This document shows positions 23,861 to 32,876 of a stretch of 64,000 nt of DNA, piece by piece. The notes under the pieces are model-generated. The model did no database searches and was not told the origin of the DNA. It was given only the letters and a program-made list of their open reading frames with translations. Location of the stretch: positions 186,001 to 250,000 of the forward strand of contig DDFJ01000001.1 of NCBI GenBank assembly GCA_002337125.1. The letters are read 5' to 3'. The DNA comes from Chitinophagaceae bacterium UBA1931 (GTDB lineage Bacteria > Bacteroidota > Bacteroidia > Chitinophagales > Chitinophagaceae). How positions within the stretch are numbered: position 1 is the first letter of the stretch; each line of letters opens with the position of its first letter. The translations under genes and the position numbers were made by a program.

Positions 23861-24160
23861 TTATTCAACCTGATAAACAGCATAGCTATCCGCTGTATCT
23901 GCTTCTTTTATAAAATCAAACTTTTTTTCATTTTCATGCCTGTCGCTAAAAATGATGTTGTATCTGCCGCTGGAAAGATGTGTAACTCTTAATTGAGTGT
24001 ATGCTCCTTTAAACTGCCCTTTTCTTACAGGCTGACCGTTTTGAGAAACGATTGCATAGTTGATTATGTCGTTTGAAATTTCATGCTCATCGATTTTGAT
24101 AAACATAAAATCACTCAAATCAAAACTGATTTGTATTGGAAGGGTGGTTGTTTCTTTCAT
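23861..24160 (-). CDS. Small protein resembling a stand-alone T9SS sorting-domain fold
   Basis: This 99-residue protein has no signal peptide and no membrane segment. From about residue 33 it reads YAIVSQNGQPVRKGQFKG, then LRVTHLSSGRYNIIFSDRH, which is the strand-turn pattern of T9SS C-terminal domains (vYN..G..v..g.f.g...idvs.L.sG.Y...f). Nothing precedes the domain except a short acidic strand, so it cannot be exported by Sec as it stands. It may be a degraded tail, a cytoplasmic relative, or unrelated. Confidence 0.55.
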   Translation of the reverse strand: MKETTTLPIQISFDLSDFMFIKIDEHEISNDIINYAIVSQNGQPVRKGQFKGAYTQLRVTHLSSGRYNIIFSDRHENEKKFDFIKEADTADSYAVYQVE

Positions 24161-24372
24161 TGAACAAAATATAACCTGATAAAATTATGCTGATGTTAAA
24201 AAAACGGGAAAAAAGATGGCTGTAAATTTTGTCGAGCAAACTACCTTTTTGATTATTAAGGTTACTATCGGCGCAATGGGTACACAAAATATCAGTAAAG
24301 CTGCACAAACATTTAACAGGATATATTCCGGTTTTAAGAAAACTTAAACTTTCTAAGGGATATCATTGTGTC

Positions 24373-24837
24373 ATGAAAAATAAACCGAAGCTTCTCTTCC
24401 TCTTTTTACTTTGCATTTCGTTTCTGTCTACAGTTGTTGCACAGCATCCCGATTATTCCGGCACATGGATACTGAACTTGAAAAAAAGTAACCTCGAGGA
24501 TATGTCACCAGGGTTTACAGGAAGCAAATTCATCATCAGGCAGAAAGGGGATAAAATCCGTTTAACCCGTTATCATTTTTATGGTGAAAAGAAAAACCGT
24601 TTAAAGTTTAAGATGATTGCTGACGGTAAAACAAGAACAGTAAAACTGTTGTTCAAAGGAAAACTGGAGTGGGAGGGAAATAAGTTACGGTCAACTTTAT
24701 GGAGAAAGAACTTTCACAATGTGGTTGTTTATAGTTTTGGCAAAAACGAGAACGAATTTGTTGCTGATGAAGTGTTTAAAGGACTACCGAAAGATCATCA
24801 CAATGTCTGGGTGTTTGAGCGGGAAATGAAGCAATAG
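24373..24837 (+). CDS. Secreted protein of about 154 residues, lipocalin-like beta-sheet
   Basis: A Lys-Pro-Lys start and a hydrophobic stretch end in VVAQ (about 24). DYSGTWILNLKKSNLEDMSP follows; this opening is seen in many small secreted Bacteroidota proteins. The rest is basic and made of alternating strands with Trp in three places, which fits an up-and-down beta-barrel or lipocalin-like fold. No ligand can be inferred. It is followed by a strong terminator. Confidence 0.72.
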   Translation: MKNKPKLLFLFLLCISFLSTVVAQHPDYSGTWILNLKKSNLEDMSPGFTGSKFIIRQKGDKIRLTRYHFYGEKKNRLKFKMIADGKTRTVKLLFKGKLEWEGNKLRSTLWRKNFHNVVVYSFGKNENEFVADEVFKGLPKDHHNVWVFEREMKQ

Positions 24838-24865
24838 ATATTCAAGCAATAAATGTTTTTAAAAA

Positions 24866-24894
24866 GGGTCGGGGCATCACAGTTGCCCCGACCC
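24866..24894. terminator. Strong bidirectional terminator
   Basis: An 11-bp perfect stem GGGTCGGGGCA / TGCCCCGACCC has A5 before it and T5 after it. It serves the plus gene at 24373 and the minus gene at 24940, which face each other. Confidence 0.92.
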
Positions 24895-24939
24895 TTTTTG
24901 TATCTGATATAAAGATTCCCTTTACGTTATTCACTCTTC

Positions 24940-25341
24940 TCAATCCATCCGCACAAAATTGCTGGAGGGTAATGCTTCTTCTTTCTTTTCATCGGGCCAG
25001 ATGCGTATTGCCCAGTAAACTACAAAACCTATTGTGCTTACAAAGATGAAGACGAGTATCCAGATAATTCGTTCATCCGATTTTACCCTGTTATTATTAA
25101 TAGCATGAATGATAAAATAAATCAGCAAACCTAAATGAAACAGGGATAAAATAATGGCATAAAGTACAAAGCCGAATACGTGGCTCAATACGGCCATTGG
25201 TGGAACATCGTTACCATATTGCTGATCCAGTGTGATCATTTGCGGCAGGAATCCGGTAAACAAATAAATAAGAAGTCCGATGGTAAGAAGGATTGGCATT
25301 ACTGAAAGAACACCAAGGAAGATTTTTTTACTGCGTGTCAT
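24940..25341 (-). CDS. Small membrane protein with a PLD N-terminal-like segment
   Basis: The protein has 133 residues with hydrophobic segments at about 8-30, 50-82 and 92-112. The last segment and its flank (RIIWILVFIFVSTIGFVVYW, then IRIW) resemble the PLDc_N membrane domain, although no phospholipase domain follows. The tail is short and acidic. Function unknown. It is convergent with the 24373 gene and divergent from the band-7 gene. Confidence 0.7.
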   Translation of the reverse strand: MTRSKKIFLGVLSVMPILLTIGLLIYLFTGFLPQMITLDQQYGNDVPPMAVLSHVFGFVLYAIILSLFHLGLLIYFIIHAINNNRVKSDERIIWILVFIFVSTIGFVVYWAIRIWPDEKKEEALPSSNFVRMD

Positions 25342-25430
25342 AGAACCGTTTTTATAAAATTACAACAAGTATATACAGGTTTGTTTCCGTTTATATACAG
25401 AATGGATTACTTTAGATAAAAATTTTTACT

Positions 25431-26372
25431 ATGGATATCTTTTTGCATTATTGGTGGCTCCTTTTGATCCTCTTTATTCTTTTCAGCGGCCTTGTAACCG
25501 TTAACCAGGGATTTATCGGTGTTATAACAATGTTTGGTAAGTACCAGCGCATACTGCGTCCCGGTCTGAATTTTAAAGTTCCCATACTAGAGCAGATTTA
25601 CAAACGTGTAAGTATTCAGAACCGTTCAGTTGAACTGGAATTCCAGGCTGTAACAGTTGACCAGGCAAATGTTTATTTCAAAAGCATGTTGCTGTACAGT
25701 GTGCAGAATGCTGATGAAGAAACTATTAAAAAAGTAGCGTTTAAATTCATCAGCGATAAGGATTTAATGCAGGCATTGATACGTACTGTAGAAGGTTCAA
25801 TCCGTGCATTTGTTGCTACAAAACGACAGGCAGAAATCTTAACACTCCGCAGGGAGATTGTAGAGTTTGTAAAAGAACAGATTGATCATTCGCTGGAAGA
25901 ATGGGGTTATCACCTGCAGGATTTACAGATCAATGATATTACATTCGACCAGGCTATTATGGAAAGTATGAGCAAGGTTGTTGCAAGTAATAACTTAAAA
26001 GCTGCAGCAGAAAATGAAGGTCAGGCTTTACTTATTACGAAAACAAAAGCTGCAGAAGCAGAAGGTAATGCAATTAAGATTTCGGCTGAAGCTGAACGTG
26101 AGGCTGCACGCCTGCGTGGACAGGGTGTTGCTCTCTTCCGCCAGGAAGTTGCAAAAGGTATGACGGAAGCTGCTGAACAAATGAAGCAGGCAAATCTTGA
26201 TACCAATGTTATTCTCTTCAGTATGTGGACAGAAGCAGTGAAGAACTTTGCTGAATACGGTAAAGGCAATGTTATTTTCCTTGACGGTAGTGCAGATGGT
26301 ATGGAAAATACAATGAAGCAAATACAGGCACTGATGGTTAAACAGATTGGTCAGCCAGCACCGGTTAAGTAA
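25431..26372 (+). CDS. SPFH/band-7 domain membrane protein (stomatin-like)
   Basis: The protein has 313 residues with an N-terminal membrane segment (about 9-24). A band-7 domain from about 25 to 200 includes GLVTVNQGFIGVITMFGKYQ, LRPGLNFKVPILEQIYKRVS and IRAFVATKRQAEILTLRREI. A helical Ala/Glu-rich tail (about 200-260) would form the oligomer coiled coil. The family forms ring-like scaffolds in the membrane and often works with FtsH or other proteases. No NfeD or protease gene is next to it. A single-gene unit ending at a strong terminator. Confidence 0.9.
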   Translation: MDIFLHYWWLLLILFILFSGLVTVNQGFIGVITMFGKYQRILRPGLNFKVPILEQIYKRVSIQNRSVELEFQAVTVDQANVYFKSMLLYSVQNADEETIKKVAFKFISDKDLMQALIRTVEGSIRAFVATKRQAEILTLRREIVEFVKEQIDHSLEEWGYHLQDLQINDITFDQAIMESMSKVVASNNLKAAAENEGQALLITKTKAAEAEGNAIKISAEAEREAARLRGQGVALFRQEVAKGMTEAAEQMKQANLDTNVILFSMWTEAVKNFAEYGKGNVIFLDGSADGMENTMKQIQALMVKQIGQPAPVK

Positions 26373-26398
26373 TGAATTAAACTGCTGATAAATTAAAA

Positions 26399-26422
26399 GC
26401 CCGGTCAGTTAACTGACCGGGC
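26399..26422. terminator. Palindromic bidirectional terminator
   Basis: Perfect 12-bp arms GCCCGGTCAGTT / AACTGACCGGGC; the innermost bases form the loop. T5 follows on the plus strand. It lies between the convergent band-7 and Asp-box protein genes. Confidence 0.88.
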
Positions 26423-26442
26423 TTTTTGTTGGTTACTCTTCT

Positions 26443-29349
26443 TTATTTTTTTAATTGCTGATACGCTTTCATCGTTTCATTAACTCCATTGATCATTTGT
26501 TGCGTAACAGGCATTTCACTATCCTGTAAAAGATTAAACAATTGTGCAAACGATCCTGCAAGCTTCGTGTACTCTGCGAATGGTTTGCCTGCAAGTTTCA
26601 ACTCTTCAGCAATACGCATACATTCTTTTCTCGCAGTATAACATTGCAATGAAAGATCATGCTGCAGTTGTAAATCCTTTATACTTGTTTTTACACGTGG
26701 ATCCATTTTTATCGTGATGGTTTGTGTAAGCGTTTTTCCATCCACTGTTAATTTCACCGTATATGTTCCGGGCATTACCCATGGAGCATTCGGATCAGGA
26801 TTTGTATTTTGATAAACAGCCGACATGGGATAGGATGGTTGAAGGTTCAATGGCTGGTATTTCATATCCCACAAAAACCTGTGCGACCCTGCTTCGGCTG
26901 AAAGTGGTTGCTGTGGCTTAATCCAGTATAACGGAATATTCTGATTACCGATTTTATACAGTGTATCAGATGAAGTGTAGTTTCTTACAACTGTTCCTTT
27001 TGCATCAATAATTTCAAGCGAAACTTGTTTTGCATTTTCTTTCAGGTAGTAATCAATCATTGCACCTTCGGGCGGATTGGAACCGGCTGCTTCTTCCTGT
27101 GGTACAGGTGTATCGGTATAAGTACTAAAGCGTATGCGGTAAGTTGTTTGCGGTTTGTATAAAATACTTTTTTCAGCTGCAAGCTTTGCAGTTAACTGTC
27201 GCAGAGGAGTGATGTTGTCGAGTATCCAGAAACTGCGGCCATGTGTTCCAATAACCAGGTCATCATCTTTGATCACAAGATCACGGATGGATGTTGCAGG
27301 CATATTTAAACGCAGGCTTTGCCAATGTTCACCATCATCAAACGAAACATAAACTGCACGTTCACTTCCTGCAAACAGTAATCCTTTTACAACAGGATCT
27401 TCACGCACCACATTAATAGGATCGTTGGGTAAACCATTTACAATTTCTTTCCATGTTTTACCTTCGTCGGTTGTTTTATAAATATGCGGATGCAGATCAT
27501 CGCAACGGATGCGGTTCACTGCAGCATAAACAGTATTAACATCTGTATGACTTGCATCCATCAATGAAATTTTGCTCCAGCTTGTAATAGCAGCTGGTGT
27601 TACATTCTTCCATGTTTTACCGCCATCTTTTGTTACATGAATCAAACCATCATCAGTACCAGCCCAGATCGTGTTTACATCTTTATACGATGGGGCAACT
27701 GTATAAATCACACCACGTCTTGGCATCTTTTTCATTTCATCACTTGTATAAATGCCGACGCTTGCAGGTATATCCCAGCTTTCTCTTGATAAATCAGGAC
27801 TGATGATTTCCCAGCTGTTTCCTCCATTGGTTGTTTTAAACAACACATTACCGGCATAGTACAATGTCTTTTTATCAACAGGATTAAAGAGTACAGGTGC
27901 AGTTCGGAGAAAACGATACTTACCGCTGCGGATTGCTTCGGGTGAAATGTTTTGTGTTTGACCTGTGCGTTTATCATAACGACTTATTTTACCACCATAG
28001 ATAATATTGGGATCAAGCGGATCAGGTGCTACATACGCATATTCTTCTGCACCTACGGGATGCCAGTCACGGTAAGTGATTTGTCCATCATTGCTGCGTG
28101 ATGCAATTCCAACTGAACCACTTTCCTGCTGACCACCATACACGTTATAAGGGAAAGCATTATCGGTACTTACATGATAAAATTGTGCTGTTGGCTGATT
28201 GTACCAACTTGAAAATGTTTCGCCACCATTTACAGTTATGATTGCACCCTGGTCGCTTGCAATTAAAATAATATCCGGGTTGTTTGGATTGATCCAGATG
28301 CGGTGATAATCATCGCCACCGGGAGCACCACGAAATGCAGTCCATGTTTTGCCTGCATCAGTTGATTTCCATGTAACCACATTGGCAGAATAAACAATGT
28401 CTGCATTTTTGGGATCGGTTTTCATTTCTGCAAAATCACTTCCTCTTCCCCAAAACCGGCCGTCCCTGCTTACAAGACTCCAGCTTTCACCTGCATCATC
28501 ACTTTTATAAACTCCACCATAATCACCTGCGTCAACGGTGGCGTACAACCGGTTTGGATTGCTTGGGGCAATACAAAAACCAATACGTCCCAAACCTTGC
28601 TGTGTTGTTGGTAATCCCCTGGTTAATTTTTTCCATGTTGTTCCGCCATCGGTACTTTTAAACAAACCACTTTCTTTTCCGTTCCATGCGCCGTTTTCCC
28701 AGGGGCCTTGTCTTCCCGCCCACATATCAGCATAAACAATATTAGGGTTTGACGGATCAATTGTAACCTGTATGGCTCCTGTGTTTTCATCAATGTACAA
28801 TACCTTTTCCCATGTTGTTCCACCATCAGTCGTACGGTACACACCACGTTCTGCATTGGCACCATAGGGATGACCCAATGCTGCAACAAACACTTTGTTT
28901 TCATTGGAAGGATCAATGGCAAGTCCTGCTATTTGCTGACAATCTGTTAATCCAATATGTTTCCATGTTTTACCTGCATCAGTTGATTTATACATTCCAT
29001 CGCCCACACTTAAATCGGGGCGTTGCAAACCTTCACCACTGCCAACATAAACTACATTGGGGTTTGACGGAGCAACAGCCACATCTCCAACAGAACCTGT
29101 TGGCTGATCATCAAACACAGGAAACCATGTGCGGCCATAGTCGGTTGTTTTCCAAACACCACCATTGTTTACTCCAATATAAAATACATTGGGTTGCTGC
29201 GGCACACCAACTGCACCAACTGTTCTTCCTCCACGATGCGGACCAATCATTCTCCATTTCATGGAATTGAAAAGTGATGCATCAAATGATTGTGCTGATA
29301 GAAGAATCGTTTGAAGAGTCAGGATTGCAAAGAGGAGTAACTTTCTCAT
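26443..29349 (-). CDS. Large exported Asp-box (BNR/sortilin-like) beta-propeller protein
   Basis: The protein has 968 residues from the ATG at 29349; the longer frame to 29397 adds 16 residues without a reason. The signal peptide ends LLSAQ. At least eight Asp-box/BNR motifs of type S-T-D-x-G-K-T-W are visible (TTDYGRTW, STDAGKTWK, TTDGGTTWE, STDGGTTWK and others), typical of two fused seven-bladed propellers as in GH74 xyloglucanases and VPS10 proteins. The C-terminal 200 residues are beta-sandwich-like plus a short helical stretch. Close relatives are usually called glycosyl hydrolases without tested activity. Probably periplasmic or surface-located. Confidence 0.88.
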   Translation of the reverse strand: MRKLLLFAILTLQTILLSAQSFDASLFNSMKWRMIGPHRGGRTVGAVGVPQQPNVFYIGVNNGGVWKTTDYGRTWFPVFDDQPTGSVGDVAVAPSNPNVVYVGSGEGLQRPDLSVGDGMYKSTDAGKTWKHIGLTDCQQIAGLAIDPSNENKVFVAALGHPYGANAERGVYRTTDGGTTWEKVLYIDENTGAIQVTIDPSNPNIVYADMWAGRQGPWENGAWNGKESGLFKSTDGGTTWKKLTRGLPTTQQGLGRIGFCIAPSNPNRLYATVDAGDYGGVYKSDDAGESWSLVSRDGRFWGRGSDFAEMKTDPKNADIVYSANVVTWKSTDAGKTWTAFRGAPGGDDYHRIWINPNNPDIILIASDQGAIITVNGGETFSSWYNQPTAQFYHVSTDNAFPYNVYGGQQESGSVGIASRSNDGQITYRDWHPVGAEEYAYVAPDPLDPNIIYGGKISRYDKRTGQTQNISPEAIRSGKYRFLRTAPVLFNPVDKKTLYYAGNVLFKTTNGGNSWEIISPDLSRESWDIPASVGIYTSDEMKKMPRRGVIYTVAPSYKDVNTIWAGTDDGLIHVTKDGGKTWKNVTPAAITSWSKISLMDASHTDVNTVYAAVNRIRCDDLHPHIYKTTDEGKTWKEIVNGLPNDPINVVREDPVVKGLLFAGSERAVYVSFDDGEHWQSLRLNMPATSIRDLVIKDDDLVIGTHGRSFWILDNITPLRQLTAKLAAEKSILYKPQTTYRIRFSTYTDTPVPQEEAAGSNPPEGAMIDYYLKENAKQVSLEIIDAKGTVVRNYTSSDTLYKIGNQNIPLYWIKPQQPLSAEAGSHRFLWDMKYQPLNLQPSYPMSAVYQNTNPDPNAPWVMPGTYTVKLTVDGKTLTQTITIKMDPRVKTSIKDLQLQHDLSLQCYTARKECMRIAEELKLAGKPFAEYTKLAGSFAQLFNLLQDSEMPVTQQMINGVNETMKAYQQLKK

Positions 29350-29429
29350 GTGTTTCGATTTTAGTTGATACAGGATTGATAAATGTAAAACAGTCATTAA
29401 ACTGAAATATGAACGAACATCGTTTAAAA

Positions 29430-29466
29430 TAAAGAAGTTTCATGCAAACTGCATGAAACTTCTTTA
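29430..29466 (-). terminator. Long-stem terminator of the cytochrome gene
   Basis: Perfect 17-bp arms TAAAGAAGTTTCATGCA and its complement surround an AAC loop. On the minus strand the stem is followed by TTTTAAACG, a weak U-tract. It lies 20 bp after the stop of the 29487-30083 gene. Confidence 0.75.
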
Positions 29467-29486
29467 TGAAAGGAGAAAAACCAATA

Positions 29487-30083
29487 TTACATTTTAGGTG
29501 GTGCTGCTATTTTTGCATCGGGCACCACATTGTGTACAGGTGCTGTTGATTTCAAAAATGCAAACACAGCACTTATTTCATCATCGGTTAAATGTTTATA
29601 GGCTGCCCATGGCATAGGCGGAAGGATTGGTCTTGTATTATCAAGTCCCATAAACTTACCTTCCCTGATCACTTTTTTAAACTGATCTTCTGTCCACATG
29701 CCAATACCAGTTGAATCGCTGCTGATGTTGGCTGAATAGGATTGTCCCCACGGACCAATAAACGAAGTAAAGTCGGGTGCAAATAACACCCAACCTGATT
29801 TAAGCATTTTTTCATCTGTAGGAGGCAACGGCGCATTAGCCTGGTGACCACCGAAACGTTGTTCGGGAATAACTTCAGGTCCTTGTGGTCCCATCTTTTT
29901 GGGTGAATGACAGATTTCGCAATCAAGTTTGGCTACAAGCAGTTCGCCATTTTTTACTTTTTCTTCCTGTGAGAGGGGAGCAGGTTCTGCTTTCTTTTCC
30001 TGGTCCGGAGTTTTGCCGGCACAGGCACTCATAAATTGTATGGCAATAAAAGCCATACCTGCGATGATGACGGGTTTACGCAT
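29487..30083 (-). CDS. c-type cytochrome lipoprotein
   Basis: The protein has 198 residues. Lipobox FMSAC with Cys at 21 is followed by an Ala/Lys/Pro/Glu-rich linker. The domain has one haem site CEICH (about 55-59) and a C-terminal PILPPMPWAAYKHLTDDEI that supplies the likely axial Met and the last helix of a class I cytochrome c. The lipid anchor places it in the periplasm at a membrane. It should be a small electron carrier, but no oxidase or dehydrogenase is adjacent. Similar proteins are common as stand-alone genes in Bacteroidota. Confidence 0.88.
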   Translation of the reverse strand: MRKPVIIAGMAFIAIQFMSACAGKTPDQEKKAEPAPLSQEEKVKNGELLVAKLDCEICHSPKKMGPQGPEVIPEQRFGGHQANAPLPPTDEKMLKSGWVLFAPDFTSFIGPWGQSYSANISSDSTGIGMWTEDQFKKVIREGKFMGLDNTRPILPPMPWAAYKHLTDDEISAVFAFLKSTAPVHNVVPDAKIAAPPKM

Positions 30084-30297
30084 GGTGGTTATTGTTTATA
30101 ATTAAAAAATCAATCCAAACTGTTGGGCAGGCTTTTGTGCATTCGTAGGCGGGTGGATTAACCGGCGGATTATTTGTTTAAATCTAATGTAGAAGTTATT
30201 TATTGTATTTCATAGTTACAAGCGACGCAGTTTTAAACAAATTTTTTTGAACGGTTGATGAACTGCTGTTATAGCATGTACATTCGGGAATAAATCA

Positions 30298-32712
30298 ATG
30301 TATATGAAACGCTGTTTTTTGATTCTCTTTTTATTTACAGTTGCAAAAACGTTTTCACAGGATGCCGTCAGTTACCAGTTGCCTCCAAAAACAATTCTTG
30401 ATCTTGCATTAGCTAAACCAACTCCGGGCGTAAGTGTCGACAGTAAAGGTGAGTGGATGTTGCTGATTGAACGCAACACCTATCCAACAGTCGAAGAACT
30501 GGGGCAGCCCGAAGTAAGAGTAGCTGGTCTTCGGATTAATCCTGCTAATTTTTCATTAAGCCGGCAGAGTTATATCAACAATTTTACATTGAAGAATATT
30601 GCCACAGGAAAAGAATTTAAGATTAATGGTTTGCCGGTCAATCTTCTTGCAGCATCAGTTGAATGGAGTCCCAACGAAAAGAAGATTGCCTTTACACATA
30701 ATGCAGGATCGCATGTAGATTTATATGTAATTGATGTGGCTACACAGAAAGCCATGAAAGTAAATAAGACTGCATTGAATGTAGTGCTTGGCGATGCATT
30801 CAGCTGGCTCAATGATAACACGCTGCTGTATAAAGCAACAATCAAACTCCCATCGGCTATGCCGCAAAAACCAATTACACCAAAAGGTCCAACTGTTCAG
30901 GAAAGTTATGGAAGCTCAGCACCACGACCTACTTTCCAGGATTTAATCAAATCGCCTTACGATGAGCAGTTGTTTGAGTTTTTTACAACTTCACAACTCG
31001 TTAAGAATACAAATGGAGTTGAAACAAAAATCAACCAGCCTGCAATCTATACTTCAGCAGATGCTTCTCCCGATAAAAAATATTTACTTATCCGCACCAT
31101 CAATAAACCATTTTCTTATACAGTTACTGCGTTTGGTTTTAATTCAACTGTTGCGGTGTATGACGTAAATGGAAAGCTCGTAAAAGAAATTGCCAAACTT
31201 CCATCTGCAGAAACAGCACCTGCAGGTAATGATAATGTGCAGGATGTTCCCCGCAGCATTGAATGGCGTGATGATGAAGCTGCAACCATTGTTTGGTGTA
31301 AAGCACTGGATGGCGGTTTGATTAAGAATAATGTAGACTATCATGATGCAGTGTACAGTTTGCCCGCACCATTTACTGCACAGCCAAAAGAATTGTTTAA
31401 AACAAAAATGCGTTATGGAGGAACAACATGGGGCAACAGCAGTTTTGCTTTAGTTTATGAGGTGTTGCGTGGTAAAGCACAAACAAAACTGAGCAAGGTA
31501 AATCCTTCAACCGGTGAAATGGAAACATTGCTTGAACGCAGTGCTAATGATGCATACAGTAATCCGGGTTCGCCTGTTGCAGAAAAAAACAGTTATGGAC
31601 GTAATGTGATAATACCTCACGATGGAAAATTGCTGATGAATAATACAACAGGTGCTTCACCAAAAGGTGACTTGCCATTCCTTTCTTATTTCGATCTTAC
31701 AACAAAGAAGAACGATATCATCTGGCGTTGCGATGACAATAGTTATGAATTAGTGATTGATGTAATTGACAGGAATACATTAACTGTTCTTACAAGAAAA
31801 GAATCGCAGACAGATGTGCCGAACTATTTTATTAAAACGCTGAAAGGAGTTGTTGCATCCAGCGGTAAGCAGGTGACAAACTTCAGCAATCCTTATCCGC
31901 AACTGGAAGGAGTAAGCAAACAGAAAATTTCATACAAACGTGCAGATGGTGTTGATCTTACCGGCGATTTGTATTTGCCCAAAGGTTATGATGTAAAGAA
32001 AGATGGTCCGCTGCCGGTGCTGATGTGGGCTTATCCCCGTGAGTTTACCAATGCACGTGATGCAGCACAGGTGCGTGGTTCAAAAAATATGTTTACAAGA
32101 ATCAGCTGGGCAAGCCCCATCTTTTGGGTAACGCAGGGATATGCAGTACTGGATAATGCTGAAATGCCGATTGTAAGTACATCGCCTGATAAAAAACCAA
32201 ATGATGATTTTATTGAACAGCTGAAGTTAAATGCACGTGCAGCTATTGACAAACTTGCTGAAATGGGTGTAGGCGACAGTACAAGAGTTGCGGTTGGCGG
32301 GCACAGTTATGGTGCGTTTATGACAGCCAATTTACTGGCACATACCAATTGGTTCAAAGCTGGTATAGCAAGAAGCGGTGCGTACAACAGAACATTAACT
32401 CCGTTCAGTTTTCAGAATGAAGATCGTACATACTGGCAGGCACCACAATTGTATTTTGATATGAGTCCGTTCAGTTTTGCCAACCAGTTGAAAACACCCA
32501 TCCTTTTAATTCATGGCGATACGGATGATAATACAGGTACATTCCCCATTCAGAGTGAAAGAATGTATGCTGCCTTAAAAGGCAATGGCGGTAATGTGCG
32601 TTATGTGAGTCTTCCTTATGAAGCACATGGATACCGTGGTAAGGAAAATATTCTTCATGTGTTGTGGGAAGAACATACATGGCTGGAGAAATATGTGAAA
32701 GGGAAGAAGTAA
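30298..32712 (+). CDS. S9 family serine peptidase (prolyl oligopeptidase, glutamyl-endopeptidase-like)
   Basis: The protein has 804 residues with a signal peptide ending KTFSQ. The N-terminal two thirds is a beta-propeller (DLYVIDV, EWSPNEKKIAFTHNAG). The C-terminal alpha/beta hydrolase domain has the nucleophile GGHSYGAFMTANLL with Ser670, the acid in HGDTDDNTGTFPIQSERMY and the His in YEAHGYRGKENI. This set and the length are close to the S9D group (bacterial relatives of plant chloroplast glutamyl endopeptidase). The peptidase probably trims peptides in the periplasm. The start at 30298 or at 30304 (MKRCFLIL) cannot be told apart. No operon partner. Confidence 0.92.
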   Translation: MYMKRCFLILFLFTVAKTFSQDAVSYQLPPKTILDLALAKPTPGVSVDSKGEWMLLIERNTYPTVEELGQPEVRVAGLRINPANFSLSRQSYINNFTLKNIATGKEFKINGLPVNLLAASVEWSPNEKKIAFTHNAGSHVDLYVIDVATQKAMKVNKTALNVVLGDAFSWLNDNTLLYKATIKLPSAMPQKPITPKGPTVQESYGSSAPRPTFQDLIKSPYDEQLFEFFTTSQLVKNTNGVETKINQPAIYTSADASPDKKYLLIRTINKPFSYTVTAFGFNSTVAVYDVNGKLVKEIAKLPSAETAPAGNDNVQDVPRSIEWRDDEAATIVWCKALDGGLIKNNVDYHDAVYSLPAPFTAQPKELFKTKMRYGGTTWGNSSFALVYEVLRGKAQTKLSKVNPSTGEMETLLERSANDAYSNPGSPVAEKNSYGRNVIIPHDGKLLMNNTTGASPKGDLPFLSYFDLTTKKNDIIWRCDDNSYELVIDVIDRNTLTVLTRKESQTDVPNYFIKTLKGVVASSGKQVTNFSNPYPQLEGVSKQKISYKRADGVDLTGDLYLPKGYDVKKDGPLPVLMWAYPREFTNARDAAQVRGSKNMFTRISWASPIFWVTQGYAVLDNAEMPIVSTSPDKKPNDDFIEQLKLNARAAIDKLAEMGVGDSTRVAVGGHSYGAFMTANLLAHTNWFKAGIARSGAYNRTLTPFSFQNEDRTYWQAPQLYFDMSPFSFANQLKTPILLIHGDTDDNTGTFPIQSERMYAALKGNGGNVRYVSLPYEAHGYRGKENILHVLWEEHTWLEKYVKGKK

Positions 32713-32734
32713 GGAGATGTAAGATATTTGTAAC

Positions 32735-32762
32735 CCCGTCAGCGGCTCAATGTCCTGGCGGG
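32735..32762 (+). terminator. Terminator after the S9 peptidase gene
   Basis: Arms CCCGTCAG / CTGGCGGG pair over 8 bp with one G-T wobble and a 12-nt loop, followed by T5 on the plus strand, 23 bp after the stop. Confidence 0.7.
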
Positions 32763-32789
32763 TTTTTATTATTGATCAGTTTTCCCAAA

Positions 32790-32821
32790 TTTGCCTGTTT
32801 CTCTAAATGATTGTAATATTG
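32790..32821 (+). promoter_or_regulatory. Bacteroidota-type promoter of the metallophosphoesterase gene
   Basis: TTTG (32790-32793), a 20-bp spacer and TAATATTG (32814-32821) match the TTTG / TAnnTTTG consensus with one mismatch. The start point would be near 32828, about 50 nt before the ATG. Confidence 0.5.
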
Positions 32822-32876
32822 GGCAACAGTTTTCGTTAAAGAGACTGTATTAAATCCAACTCAATATCTATTTAAA

